From: Sphaerosporella brunnea
Lineage: Eukaryota > Ascomycota > Pezizomycetes > Pezizales > Pyronemataceae
Direction of reading: 5' to 3'
Assembly (NCBI GenBank): GCA_008704415.1
Contig: VXIS01000005.1
Span: 248,001-312,000 of the forward strand
DNA length: 64,000 bases
Position numbers and translations under genes: made by a program. Shown one piece after another: positions 22,265 through 34,012 of the stretch (positions within the stretch are counted from its first letter, which is position 1; each line of letters starts with the position of its first letter). Under the pieces are notes generated by a model. The model was not told the origin of the DNA. It made no database searches and saw nothing but the letters and a program-made list of their open reading frames with translations.

Positions 22265-25106
22265 CTAGCTGATAGTGGGAATACCCTCAATGCAAGCCAT
22301 CGCCTCCCTACCCTTCTCCTCAAACATGGCAATCATCCTTTCCGCGCGGTCGTTCAAACGACGTTCAGCATTAGCAGAGTTCCACTTGACCCATTCTTCA
22401 ACCGTCATTTCACATTCAACCGCAGTCAGGCCAGACATCTCTTCGTCTTCGTCATCGGGTGGAGCAAACACAGCATCCAGATCGGCAGGGCTCCAGGTAT
22501 GAGAGGACTGCAGTGTCCGCACTTTTTCCTTGGGGGTGGTCACAAGAGGAATTATCATCTGTCTCCGAACAGGAGATAGCGGAGACCTTGGAGCTTCAGA
22601 GGACTGCCTCTCCGCACGATCCGGTGAGTGATGCTGGCGGGGAGTGACAATCGCGGGGGTTCCATGAAGGCTTTCTGGCAGGAAAACATCCGAAACGTCA
22701 GTGTCGTGATCGATGGACATTTCCTTGGCTGGCGCAAGCTCGGGCTTTGGGGAGGTATGCTCCCGGAAGGGAGAGGGCTGCTCATGCATGGATGTCTCTC
22801 CCACGATCTGGGCCTTTGGAGCCTTTGTCGGACTGGTCTTTAGGGGGCTCTTGCGTGGACTCTGGCGCCTAGATTGTGTAACAGGTTCCTCTGTTTCAGG
22901 CTCTTCCTCTACCTCTACAGGGGGTTCGACCGGTGATGCTTCATCAATACCAGGAATCGAGTCGTTAATCTTGGCGTCTTTCACGGCGCTATCTGCATCG
23001 GAAGGCTGCTCGGGCTCTGAGTCCGGGATATTTGTATCACCAATATGGTCTTCGGGTACATCGTGATGGGGAGAGTCGTCCGGAATTGTGGACACCCAGG
23101 ATGCCATGCTCTGACGTGGCTGTCTTTCGTCACCATGCTTTGGCTTCTCGGCCTGCTCGGGTTCGAGCTCAGGTTCGGGTTCACGCGGCGGTGACTGAAT
23201 TGATTCCGCTGCCGGCACTTCATCGGGAACATTAATAACTATAGGAGTCTCTCTCTCAACAGACCGACTTCTGCTTTTTGCAACCGTTCCCGTTTTTTTG
23301 GTGACCCTTGTCCGCTTTGACTTGGCTGCTTCCGCGGTGACTGAATTCTTCCTAGACCTTCCTCGTCCCTTCTTCACCGGAGGCTCCGGGGCCGAATCCT
23401 CCATTTCTGATGGAACATCGCTGTTCTGATCCAAAATTTCGACGTCGCGGTTGAGATGGCGCGGGACACTGACTGGCATCGAAAAGTCCTGGTTATCTTT
23501 GAAGAACGGTTTTAAAGGAGTTTTCATAACCACGTTGGCGCTGGGAGCCGTAGATCCTGCTCGAGAATTTTTCTTCCCCTTGCTTGCCGTTGGGACAAGA
23601 ACATCGTTAGGAGCATCCTTCATTTGCTGTTCAACCACCAGACTGGCCCTTGATTTGGTCGAGCGTTTAGTGCTGCGAACAAATGGTTTCTGAAGCGATG
23701 TGGTGTCTTCTTCACCAGTCAACTGCTCATCATGAACGAGCGAGTTATCTCCCATGTCTTCGTCGACGGGAACATAAGTCTTGCTCTTCACGGCAGATTT
23801 CAGAATCTTTGAAATCGCCCGTCGTCCTTTTGTCGGTTTGGAGGCGATTGCATCCTCGGCATCTGTGAAGGTCGCGTAGTCAACAATAGGCTGCTGCCTA
23901 GCAATGCTGGCCCTCGTTGCACGCTGTCTCTTGGGTGGTGCCATAATGGCGCCGCCTCGGGCAATACTCGCTCTTGTGGCACGCTGCCTTTTTGGCTGCA
24001 CAACAATCTCGTCCTCGTCCGTACTGGCTCGGCCATCATAAAGAATTACGGGTTCGCTGCTGTCAAAAGCGCTACTAGACCTCTTGCAGCCACGTTTTGG
24101 GGGTCCTTCCGCATCGGAGATTGAATTGAGTGATTCCGCGTAATCAGGAACAGCTTTCTTACGCCCTCCTCTTCTTCCACCGGCCTTTGGCTTCACTGAG
24201 CCAGTTCGTTTGCCGCGTGATTTCTTCGCTGGAGGTTGTTCGTCGTCCGCGTCTACTGAATCCCGAGATCGTCCACGTTCAACAGTGGGTTCCGCAACCA
24301 CCGATGCTGCTCGTGAACCACGCCTGCCTCGCGGCACAGTCGATGTCCGGGGGCCACGCTTTCCTTTTTTGGGCTCTGTAGTGAAGAAGTAACAACTCGG
24401 GGCGCGCTTGTGGTGTTCAATTCTATAGGACCAAGGGTTAGAGGGATTATTTATAAGGCGCAAGGCAATGCAAACCTAGGGTCGTCTTCAGGCTCAAAGT
24501 TAGCCAGTGACACGCCACAGAAAGGGCACAAGCAGTAGTCAGGCTCTTCCTTCGTCGGGGAAAAATGAAAACCGGCATTGGCCATCTGGATAGTCATTAA
24601 TATAGCTTTGGGTGACCATAAGTCGAATTGCATACCATCTCAACACTCAGGTTCGAAATATTGTCATGAGGCCACAAGCCGTACCCGAACGTCGTCAATC
24701 GCGCATGGGCGAAGCTCTCACTGTGGGGATCGGCGATGTATTCTTCATCCTTCTGTGCCTCGATCGAAGCGGTGAGGGCGGCACCGCAATTCGGTGAATG
24801 GCGAAGATGTTCCGCAATAGGATCATCATCGGTCTCCCAACCGTCTAGCGATTTGTGGCACAGATAACATGTCACATTGTCAACGTGTTCCGCGTCCGGA
24901 GCAAAGTAAAAGCCCGCGTTCGCAAACTACAGAAATGTCAACCCGCGACCCTCATTGCGATCTTCAGGAGATAGCCGTACGTTGATTGGGGGCATATTCC
25001 TGTGCGGCCATTTGAACTGGTTTCCACCTTTGGCGGACGATGTTCGACGTTGGGTCCTGAAGGAGGCCACTCGGGCGGAATGTAAGAAATAATTGTGATT
25101 CGACAT
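22265..25106 (-). CDS. BIR1: Survivin-type protein with two BIR domains, chromosomal passenger complex
   Basis: Minus-strand exons 25106-24981, 24926-24636, 24585-24476, 24422-22265 give 894 residues. BIR1 (about residues 5-80) has the zinc ligands C-x2-C-x16-H-x6-C in VTCYLCHKSLDGWETDDD and HLRHSPNC. BIR2 (about 105-175) has the same spacing starting at CPFCGVSLANF, with its second half in the next exon. A long basic and Ser/Pro-rich tail follows, with KKSRGKR- and RRSRK-like patches. It ends in a helix near EEWVKWNSANAERRLNDRAERM, the likely INCENP/borealin contact. S. pombe Bir1 has the same layout. The protein targets Aurora kinase to centromeres. Each intron interrupts or flanks a BIR module. 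Confidence 0.93.
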
Positions 25107-25734
25107 CGCGTGATACTGAAGTTAACACGCGACGAAAAAACCGGACAAGTCTCGCGCTTTTGGCGGGACGGCCAGTGAGCAGCAAATCCAAAAGAGAATG
25201 AAAGAGCGTGGCAATAGCAGATCTAGGAGCGAGGGTGGGTCGTTGATGGTAGCGAGTCTCAGAGGAGGTTTGTTTTTTGTTTGTTGTGGGTCAGATTTCA
25301 CGGAGCTGTCGCGACGGATCGAGCAGTCAGCCGCACTAAACTAAATAGCTCAGCATCACCGATTGTCACTGATCTGCTTATGTCAAAGCTTAGTAAGAGC
25401 ATTGGACGGCAATTGGAGCAAGAAACCGCTGCAACATGGAAGACCTCGTCGAAAATCCCCCCTTCGATTTCCCGTCTGCAGGAAAACATAAACCCTGACC
25501 ACCGCTGTGCAAATCGACCTGGGAAAGCTCGACTTGTATATATCGATAACTCCTGAAGTCGCCATTCGTTTCTTCAGGCGCACAAGGTTTATCAGTTGTC
25601 AGATTCCCCCGCACAAGCCCAGCCAGTTTCGTCATACCGCCATTACCCAGAGACAGACGCAGCCTCGGTCGTTTCTGTCGTTTCCCTTTACCTGCAATGA
25701 ATTACCACATTTCGGTGCGTTGTCGGATCTCTAC
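25107..25734. promoter_or_regulatory. Divergent promoter region, BIR1 / TAM41
   Basis: The 628 bp between divergent start codons. GC content is mixed, with a T/G-rich stretch at 25268-25290. No repeat or further gene is recognised. Confidence 0.45.
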
Positions 25735-27175
25735 ATGTATCCCTTCGAACCAGCGCCGCCCATAAGCTTCATTGCTAAAGTACCGCAAAGCGCCTACTGC
25801 CATCTTCCCATCGCCCACGGCAGCTCCTGAACGGGTCCCGAAAGGCTCAGCTTCACGCCCACCGGGGATGCTATTTCTCCACATTGAGTGCGCGATGGCA
25901 GGAAACCGCCAACTCAACGAAGCCCCCACCACCCACCGTAGACGTTGGAATAAACCTGGATCCTGAGGCGGTTGCTGCGCTTCCGAAGAACTTTGGCACC
26001 AACCAACACATGTATGTCAGCGATGAGACGAAGGAGCGATTGCGATCGCTACTGTGGGAGTTTAAAGCGCCGGTACGGCATGCGGTTGCGTATGGGTCGG
26101 GAGTGTTTTCGCAGGGGACAAGAACTAGTGGTAAAAAGCCGATGATAGATCTGATCTTCGGCGTCACCTACCCGCAGCATTGGCATTCCCTGAACCTGCA
26201 CCAGCATCGAGGTCACTACTCCTTCCTCGGCTCTCTCGGTAGCGCTGTGGTTTCCTATACGCAAGACAAGTTTGGTGCCGGAATGTATTTCAACCCGTAC
26301 GTGGAGATAAATGGAACTGTGAGAAGCGGCAGCCACCCCGCGGTCTGGCTGGAAGGGCTGCTAACAGCGAGGATACGTAGATGGTTAAATATGGCGTCGT
26401 GAGCATTGATATCCTGTGTCGCGATCTGGCGGACTGGAACACTCTTTACCTGGCCGGCCGCCTCCACAAGCCCGTCAAGATCCTGCGGAACGATCCCCAA
26501 GTTTTGTTGGCGAATCATGTAAACCTTTTGTCGGCTGTGCGAGTAGCGCTACTACTCCTACCAGAAACCTTCACTGAACACGCCCTGTACACCACAATCG
26601 CCGGGCTTTCGTACATGGGCGATCCTCGGATGAGCCTGCCAACGGAGAACCCGCACAAAGTGCGCAACATCGTGGACAACCAACTCTCCAATTTCCGCCG
26701 CTTATACACGCCCCTGATTTCGCAGCTGCCAAATGTACGTTTCGTCAAAGACGGCGTGTCCTGGAACGACAGGCCAACGGAAACAATGCTGTTGCAAGAC
26801 ATGGACCCGGTACGACGCGGCAACATGGTTCGGCGATTGCCCAAGTCCTTCCGCGAGAAGCTCTACTTCCAATACCAGCGCAAGTTTGCGGTCCCGCAAG
26901 CGGAGTTCCGTAAAATGGTCGGACAGTCGGAAGACGACGAGCGAGTCAGCAAGAAGCAGGGTGGAGAATTTGAACAGCGGATCGCAGCGGACCTGGCGAA
27001 CATCCGGCAAGAAGTCGGGACGGTAATCAAGAAGACAGTCTGGTGGCCGAGCACCGTCCAGAGTATGAAAGGCCTTCTCTCCGCCGGACCTGTCAAGAGC
27101 TGGAAGTATATGGGTGAAAAGATGAACAAGTACAAGGAATCTAAAACGAGCTTTGGAGATGCTTCGAAACGATGA
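25735..27175 (+). CDS. TAM41: Mitochondrial CDP-diacylglycerol synthase Tam41
   Basis: Exons 25735-25779, 25851-26318, 26381-27175 give 435 residues. The catalytic core shows HAVAYGSGVFSQ (nucleotidyltransferase Gly-Ser motif) and KPMIDLIFGVTYPQHWHSLNL, with the Asp of MIDLIF as a likely metal ligand. KYGVVSIDILCRDLADWNTLYLAGRLHKP continues the family sequence after the second intron. Tam41 makes CDP-DAG in the mitochondrial matrix for cardiolipin synthesis. The start is inferred. No ATG is in frame in exon 2 before the core, so a small first exon was joined through GTACCG...CTCAG (with CCTGAAC as branch site). The resulting N-terminus includes an Arg/His-rich stretch, consistent with a presequence. 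Confidence 0.88.
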
Positions 27176-27608
27176 TATGATTGTTATGATGATGCGCGTT
27201 TGGGGCGTTTGTGGGATCTATCACGGCTATGGCATGGCGTTTGAAGCGGGAATGTGTAGGTTATGAGTAGATTCTTATACAAAGCCACGAGTGAAGGCGA
27301 TTGGCGTGTTCCTTGTGGTAGCGCCGATGAATGTTTGCGATGGATATTTATTCATGGAGGCGAGCTGTCGATCCACATAATGCTTATTTTGGCAACATGG
27401 TACATACCAGGCATTGGTTTTCATCCCAAATGTTGCGACACACTGCAAGTCTGCCACGTAGTTGAAATCAATGGTTTGCCCGAGAAACAATAAAGAAAAG
27501 AAAGGCTGCCGCACCCATTTATGCTACAGGTAATAAAAACCGCAACCCCAACGCCCAAAGTCCAAGTCAATAAACCGCCCACCGCATCTCACACACAGAA
27601 TATCCTCG
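27176..27608. other. Convergent intergenic region, TAM41 / IST1
   Basis: 3' regions of two convergent genes. No repeat, RNA or coding region is recognised. Confidence 0.45.
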
Positions 27609-28609
27609 CTATGGCCTCTTAAGCGCAGCGAACCTCCTGGCCAAATCATCGTCGGAAGACAGCGACCTCGGCGCCGCCTGAGGTTTCGCCGCCGGCTTCA
27701 CCGAAAGATTGGCTCTCTTGGGCGCATCAGGTAACCGGATTGTGGGATGGACATTCTCTGACGACGGCGATGGCGGCGCAACATTGATGGGGCTTCTCAG
27801 CGTCTTTGGCGGGGTAGCTTTCGCTAGCTCTGCCGCCTTCGGGTTTGCAATGGCAATAGGCTCCTCCGGAAGTTTCTCGCCAATGCCGCCGGAACCTGGT
27901 TGTTCATCATCGTCGAAGCCTGGAGGCGGGGTGCCCGGCGGAGTAACCTTGTAGGCGATACCGTAGGTGCGGGCGATCTCCTTGAGGTATAACGTGACCA
28001 GTAGCTGCTCCGGAGGCTCCACACGTAGCTTCTTTAATACCCGTTCCGACACTTTCCCATCGCTGTTTTCGATGGCCGAGAGTGCGAACTCTTTCCCATA
28101 CTTTTCGACTAGCAGCTGGCGCACGGTCTGCAGCTCTCTGATCTCCGTGCGTGGGGCCGCATAGATGAGAGATTTTATAGGCTCTTCGAGGCCGGGATCG
28201 CATTCTCTGATGGCAGTGAGCACACACGTGGGTGGAGGCGGGGAAGAGAGCGGGTGGGCGGGTGGCGGTGGGGAAGGAGGGAGGGCAAACTTTGCTTCCA
28301 TCAGCCCGATCCGTGCGAGCAAGAGCTCACAGTACAGCTCCAGTATCTCCATCAGCTCCACGGAAATATCTTGTCGAATGATATTCTCGACGCGGATCCG
28401 TGCGGACTCCTCTTTGCCCACTTCGAGAAGCTGTGCCATCTCCCGACGCGCCACTTTGGACAAAGCGGACTCTTTTTGCTGTGCCATCCGTAGCCGCGAA
28501 ATGGAGAGCTTCAGAGCTACTTTGAGCTTGCTCTGTGGTGGCACGCGTTAGTTCTTCTACCAAGGGCGAACACGGAAAAACTTACTACGAGAGTTGAGGT
28601 AGGTGCCAT
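27609..28609 (-). CDS. IST1: IST1-like regulator of Vps4 and ESCRT-III
   Basis: Minus-strand exons 28609-28586, 28532-28291, 28206-27609, 287 residues. Exon 1 (MAPTSTLV) joins SKLKVALKLSISRLR through GTAAGT...CACAG. The IST1 domain shows ARREMAQLLEVGKEESARIRVENIIRQD, ELYCELLLARIGLMEAK, and EPIKSLIYAAPRTEIRELQTVR. A Pro-rich tail follows, and the protein ends SLSSDDDLARRFAALKR, a MIM-like acidic/basic helix that may bind Vps4. Ist1 controls ESCRT-III disassembly at multivesicular endosomes. The intron 28207-28290 (GTTTGC donor) is in frame and stop-free. If it were retained, 28 Pro-rich residues would be inserted before ECDPGLEE and the protein would be 315 residues. Confidence 0.87.
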
Positions 28610-31398
28610 GGTACAGAGAGCTCTTGGTGGTTGAGGGACGCACTTTGTAGTTTTAAAGTCAGGTGTTGCGTAGGCGGCCGCGTGGAATGGTTCGTTGCCT
28701 TCAGGCTTCAGTCGGTGACAAGGCGGGGTTGGTAACCGTTGGTTCGCTAAAAAGGCCTTGCTTAGACACAGCTTCTCGCCAAGCACAAGCGCGGAAGAGC
28801 GCTAAACCACGCGCCTATCCTCGCGCCTCTCATTACAAGTATTACACAAAAACCTCCATCAACGACTTCTCTCCGGCTACTTCTGCATGTACGGACCGCA
28901 ATACTCCCGTTTTCCGGCGGGCATCATTCACGACTTATTTTTGGACCGGGTATTTTTGTGGGTCAAGGTACGAAATGTGAAGTTACCCATCTGAACTCGG
29001 AAGGAATGAATATCGACACGAGTTCGTGCACTCGAAGACGAGGTCGCCTCGCAAAAAGAGGCGCTTACCTTGCTCAAGGTCAACAGCAACGCCTCGCTTG
29101 AAGAAGTCTGACGCTTTCGCTTGACGCTTATAAGCGCCTGCGTAATCGATTTATTCGCACCTTTAAAAGAGATAAGTTGTGAAACGCGACTGACGCGGAC
29201 ATGAGGATAATCGGAGCGGGCAATGCATGGGTACATGGAGGTGATGCTGTCGTCGATGCCTCACTGTATTCAAGCACCGGCAAAGATTGAAGGCGTGTCG
29301 CGTCTGAGCGGCTCTACGGGATGTACCCTGTGAGCGGTCCATGAAAGCGTGGGCGAATAGCTTACCTCGCCTCACATTCGTGTCGCCGCCCTCTGTTTAG
29401 GTTTCGTCGGGGCCTCGACCGCTCGCCCGCACTATATAAAATACACTTTTGGGGGCCGCGCAACTGCGTTATTGCCGGGTTCCTACGGTATCCTTTTAGA
29501 CCAGCATGATCGCCTGAGGCCTGAAACTCCGGGACGCCTAGTATCTAGCTTACTGGATCTCCAAATCTGGGTCCTATCCCGACCTTGCAAAAATGGCTTT
29601 GGATATTATATCTATTCCCCCCTCAGCCTGTTAGGGCGCATTTTCAATAGTGCGAGGCTCCTCATTCAGGGCCGGAGAGTTTAAAGAAGGATATCATTGA
29701 GTCTGAATGTTTAAGGCATTTGCAGAACGAAGGTCTCATCAAATGGGAACTGGAAGGCTAAGTGGCGGGCCTGGGATTTAGGAGCGGCGAGGGTTTAGGA
29801 GTGGCAGAGACTTTGGAGCGGTGCTGGGCCGCAGCGATCACGGTGGTAAAAGCGCACCAGGTATTCAAGATCAAGTTGTCATTTAACAGTATTGCGGTCT
29901 TTCAAATGTTAGAAATATTACTCTCTTTGTGGTGGCGCTGTTCGGCTTCGTTAGGCTTTTCAAGAGCGGCATCCAACAGCCTGCCTGACTTTCTCAATCG
30001 CCGGTCGGTTTAGATGCCAAATGGCATCGGCAATGGCGCCCCTACGGGTGCCCCTACGGGTGCCCCAACAAAACCCTCGACAACGACCAGGCCTAGACCC
30101 CCAGCGAAGGTTGCAATAGAATCTCTAGGTTTTAAACACTCTAACTTCCGAGTGACAGGCAGTTTGAGCGAGCTCTTGATGGTTTAAAACGCGAGGAGTT
30201 GTGAGCAAATCCGCCAGCAACATGCCAAACAGGCAGGTTCGCCAGCAGCCCAACAAGATAGCTTCTACAATTCTAATTGAAGATAATAGTTTCGGACCTG
30301 AAGGACTTCCTTCTGCCTCAAAGCGAGCCTCCAAAGGCCAAGAACCAGCGAAGAAAACCCAATCACGTAAAATCACTCGCACGCTCCGGCGGTCCTACAA
30401 ACAATCCCTTCAAGCCAACCAACACCTCCAGACCCACCAGCTTTCTATCCAATCATCCTCAATGCCTCTCTCCACAAGGCTTACAATACTCTACCAGCTT
30501 CCATACGAGGCCTACGGGCCATAGAATTGCGGCGAATACCAACCTCTATGCCCAACAGAACCAACCACAAGAAAAACACCAAAAGCGTAAGGAGATCATG
30601 GAAAGAGGCCGTGCCAGATGATATAGCTCGCTGGATTGGAATTGTGGTGTCCATGGGGTGCACTGCTTTTCTGCTGTAGCGCACGACTGGCGACATGAAG
30701 GGGCTGAATCCTGACCGCTCCATCAGCACTGGATGAGCTGGGCTATGAAAAAAACCAACAGCCTTTCTGCGAACGGGGAACGTAACTGCTTCCGAGACTT
30801 TCATAAAGAGTAGCTGTATTCTGGGTCCTGTATGTGTAAAGGCAATTTTGGTGGGGGGAGGGGGTTGTTTATGGGTGCGGAGGGGGGTTTCTGGGGACAA
30901 CGCCCGCTCAGGCTGCTCAGGCAATCGTCGCCACCTGTCGTCACAGCCCTCTCTAGTACCTGTTGCGCCCTCCGCCGTTGCCACTGCCTGTCACCACCGC
31001 TCCCTATCTTTACAGCTGTTTCAAAAACACAAGGCCGCAAATGCGTTGGGAGACAGTAACTTAGAGTTCCAGGGAGCCAATAAAGTGCGAAAAGGGACCG
31101 AAAGTTGGAATACTTTCTAATTTGGGAGAGGAAAATCGTGAGCTCGATGAAGCCACGGGTGGGGTTTTTCCAGAACTTGCATCTTTTCACATCCCACTAG
31201 CACGATATGTGGACGAGTTCAGGCTCTAGAGTACAGATGCGAAGCGAAGCATGATTACCCCTTTCTGAGAGCCGGAAAATCCTCAGAAAGCACACTGGCA
31301 TTCTTGGTGTACTCTGGATTAATACCGGGAGCTTTTTAAAGTCACTGGCCTCGCGGCGGTACAGAGTTTATGGTTTTGGGCGTCGCGGGCTTCAAGGC
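28610..31398. other. Gene-poor repeat island with no supported gene
   Basis: 28610-28790 is the IST1 promoter. 30029-30065 holds a short tandem duplication (CCCCTACGGGTG twice). 30201-30621 has two overlapping frames rich in Gln, Lys and Asn. They look compositionally protein-like, but neither has a recognisable domain, so I leave them unannotated. 30840-30900 is G-rich. The rest shows no structure I can name. Confidence 0.4.
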
Positions 31399-31400
31399 TA

Positions 31401-31526
31401 CCGTAAAAACTCGAGAGTAAGGGAATGGGCTAAGTCACTGCGCCATGTAGGCTTAGTGACTTTGCCACATGGCGCAGTGACTTAGCCAGTGACGTAGCTC
31501 ATTCCCTTACTCTCGGGTTTTTACGG
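31401..31526. mobile_element. Hairpin MITE of the CCGTA family, 126 bp, TA target duplication
   Basis: Near-perfect inverted repeat with termini TA|CCGTAAAAACTCGAGAG and CTCTCGGGTTTTTACGG|TA. The arms continue through AGTAAGGGAATG and contain GGCTAAGTCACTGCGCCAT and its inverse. Flanking TA is at 31399-31400 and 31527-31528. The termini after CCGTA differ from the 8.1 and 34.6 kb copies, while the inner AAGTCACT module is shared. Confidence 0.85.
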
Positions 31527-31679
31527 TACATGTACAGTGTTGATTTCTCACGACCGTTTTATGACCGGTCCATGACGTCACCATGGGGTTCTCAATAAGC
31601 TCCCACCAACGGAGTGGGTGCCATTCAACAACGGTCGGGATCACGGACGGAGCGAACGGAGGTTATTGACACCCGCTAG

Positions 31680-32536
31680 TATGGTTCCGTGCACTTTAAA
31701 CCTGTACCTTCCGGGATCCGGGCAAACTAGTACTTTTGACGGTGAATTCACGTCATCCTCAGCGGGCACGGAACGCGGAATTGATAGATACATGTATGTA
31801 GCGAACGGAGCGGGTTCTACGTACATACAAAAATATACGGCTCTTTTTTTGCAGCAGCAGTGATGGGCAAGTTCACGATCATCAACGAGGGCAAGGTACT
31901 CGGTTTCCAGATCAAGGAAACAGCGGCAGATAGGCAGAAGGGCAAGGCGGACTTTTCGCACGTCGCGCTGCCACCGGGTATTTCAAGGGAAGAGGTGGAA
32001 ATTGTGCGTTCCGGATGGCCCCAGTCTGCTCGTCATAGGCAGATTACTGATGAGCGGCTTGACAAAATAAAGACCGTGATTTTGAAAGCAGGTATGTCAC
32101 CTCTCTGTACGCGAGTACCTTAAGCCCCTCCAGTCTGCTCCCGACCCTCTCCATGACAAATATCATCCCGAACTGAACCCAGTTAAGCACGTTCGAGGCC
32201 GGTCCAAGATCTACGCACGGCAGCATTGCTCTTATTCACTACCAGCACTTCGGACGATGGTTCCAGAGTGTCTCGGGCAGAGCGTCGTAACGAATGAGGT
32301 TGTTTGGAAATTTTTCCGCCGTGTAGATAGGATTATGGAGGCATATCGTCAGGGAGAACGGTATGGCACGCAGGCCTTTAAAGAACGTATATAGAAGTCA
32401 CCGGAGAGTTGGAGAAGCCGCTCTGGCAATTTTAGAGGAAGATGGGTAGTAAATTCATAGAGTCGGACCGTTGCTGCACGCCAAAAGTCGTAGTTTGCCT
32501 GGATCCCGGAAGGTACAGGTTTAAAGTGCAACCATA
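31680..32536 (+). mobile_element. Decayed DNA transposon with about 55-bp inverted repeats
   Basis: 31680-31738 and 32481-32536 are inverted copies; both contain ACTTTAAACCTGTACCTTCC in one orientation or the other, followed by GGGATCC and GGCAAACTA. The outer ends read TATGGTT on the left and AACCATA on the right, which suggests a TA target. Between them lies a transposase fragment on the plus strand. The right end overlaps or abuts the next hairpin element, so the exact border is uncertain. Confidence 0.65.
32107..32394 (+). pseudogene. C-terminal fragment of a DDE-type transposase
   Basis: The plus-strand frame reads DKYHPELNPVKHVRGRSKIY, then ARQHCSYSLPALRTMVPECL, then RVDRIMEAYRQGERYGTQAF and a stop. 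The HPELNP(I/V)E block is typical of the third catalytic acidic position in fungal DDE transposases related in layout to Tc1/mariner. Here the acidic residue is replaced by Lys (NPVK). Upstream, 31860-32095 is an open frame (GKFTIINEGKVLGF) that may or may not be part of the same gene; I cannot assign it. The N-terminal two thirds are missing. Confidence 0.6.
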
Positions 32537-32831
32537 TTTTCTCGCGAACAAGGGAAATGACGGCGCGACACGCTAGTAATAAACTACTTGGAAACCGCGG
32601 ATTTTTAATGGACTTGGGGTGAACAGAACCGAGATGGTGGTTGGGTGCACCAGTGGAGGGAGCTGGTATGCGCCACACACTCACAATGTCTGCTCTCCGC
32701 GAGCGGCGGGGAGTGGCGTCGCGAGGTTGAAGTGCCATTTTTTATGCCCGGCTTACGGTCACAACTACTTTTGCTACTAGAAAAAGATTGACTTTCGCGC
32801 CGGCATTTCCCTTGTTCGCGAGAAAATACGG
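32532..32831. mobile_element. Long CCGTA-terminated MITE, 300 bp
   Basis: The left arm CCATATTTTCTCGCGAACAA and right arm TTGTTCGCGAGAAAATACGG continue as GGGAAATG and CATTTCCC, giving a terminal repeat of about 35-40 bp that ends in GGCGCGA. The left end carries CCATA where CCGTA is expected (a G to A change). The right end is followed by TA. It has no coding capacity. The terminus resembles the right end of the 17.9 kb copy (CGCGAGAAAATGCGG). Confidence 0.7.
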
Positions 32832-33035
32832 TAGTATCTCTTGGAAGACCGGATACACAAGTTTTAGGTCAGTTCCAGGTACACATGAGCTCTACGTCCA
32901 GTGCTAGATCGCTCGTAGAGCTGCTGAACAAGACTTAGGAGGATCGATATTCAAACCTGGCTTCAATAATTGGAGGCCTGTGCTAACTCTTCACTGAATA
33001 TCACTCGGTATAATTATCTTCAATCAATGGACATG

Positions 33036-34010
33036 TCAGGCCCCCAGTCCCAATCCATTCTCAACATTTCCACCACTGGCACTTTCCAGCCACTTGCTTT
33101 GAAAGTAATCCCCCGCCGTGACTGGCTCCCACAATCTCTCCGCTTTTGGTACCTCGCCCTTACGATCACCCACCCATTCCTTCCACTCGCTTCCCATGGG
33201 CAGCACATCCACCACATACTCTGGATTTCCATCTGAGAAGTACGGAACCGAGTACCGATGTAATCCTTTTGGGGGTGCTAGTACCTTATGGCGAGCCGAC
33301 ACATACACGCCGTTGGTGAACCTAGCGAGCAAGTCTCCGCAATTGACCACATAAGCTCCGGGCGTCGGAGGCACATCCAACCACTCGCCGGTATCCTTAT
33401 ACTGAACCTTCAGCCCACCGATCTGATCCTGCAGCAACAGCGTGATCAGTGTCCAGTCCGTGTGAGCACCCGCCCCGATCTCTTCCGTTTCCTCTGCCAC
33501 CGTATCAGGGCGAAAGTAGTGTATCAGCCGCACGTGTGCCAACTCGTCCTTAAAGTACTCTTCAAAATAGTCCTTCGCTAACCCGAGGCCCTCCGCGATC
33601 AGGCCGCCGACTTCTCGTGCCATCGAATGCATAGCTGCATAGTAGCTTTCACACGTCTTTCTGAATCCACTCAGCTCCGGATACACTGTTTCATCCGGCC
33701 ATTGGTTTTTGACGAAGGCGGGCCCGATCGCAAAGCCTTCATTGAGGTCCGGCTTGCCGCGGCCGGTCTCCAGAGAGTATTTTCTAAACTCTTCATAACC
33801 GCCTTCTATATGGTCTTGCTTTGTCGAGTGGAGCTTGATGCTCACGGGCCGCGAAAAGAAGGTGGCCATTTGCCCAAAGAGTGAGGATTGAAGTGATGTG
33901 GGGATGGAGTGATCAGTGAGCTGGAAGAAGCCGTGCGAGAGACACGCATCCCGAATCGCCGCTATCAAAGTGGCTCGCGATTGGGAGAGTGAGATCGTGG
34001 GGATAGACAT
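33036..34010 (-). CDS. 2-oxoglutarate/Fe(II)-dependent dioxygenase, isopenicillin N synthase-like
   Basis: Single exon, 324 residues. It starts MSIPTISLSQSRA, with the DIOX_N region to about residue 110. The jelly-roll core carries the iron ligands His183 and Asp185 (GAHTDWTLITLL) and His241 (SARHKVL), and the 2-oxoglutarate-binding Arg252 with Ser254 (HRYSVPYF). All catalytic residues are present, so the enzyme should be active. The substrate cannot be predicted; relatives act on gibberellin-like compounds, secondary metabolites or xenobiotics. No other biosynthetic gene lies nearby. The start codon sits directly against the inverted-repeat element at 34013-34413, so that element supplies the 5' leader and at least part of the promoter. 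It is the only intact gene in this repeat island. Confidence 0.9.
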   Translation of the reverse strand: MSIPTISLSQSRATLIAAIRDACLSHGFFQLTDHSIPTSLQSSLFGQMATFFSRPVSIKLHSTKQDHIEGGYEEFRKYSLETGRGKPDLNEGFAIGPAFVKNQWPDETVYPELSGFRKTCESYYAAMHSMAREVGGLIAEGLGLAKDYFEEYFKDELAHVRLIHYFRPDTVAEETEEIGAGAHTDWTLITLLLQDQIGGLKVQYKDTGEWLDVPPTPGAYVVNCGDLLARFTNGVYVSARHKVLAPPKGLHRYSVPYFSDGNPEYVVDVLPMGSEWKEWVGDRKGEVPKAERLWEPVTAGDYFQSKWLESASGGNVENGLGLGA

Positions 34011-34012
34011 TA

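Noticed and set aside
30201..30621. Two overlapping plus-strand frames with Gln/Asn/Lys-rich sequence
   Set aside because: Protein-like composition only. They cannot be joined by a standard intron and no family was recognised.
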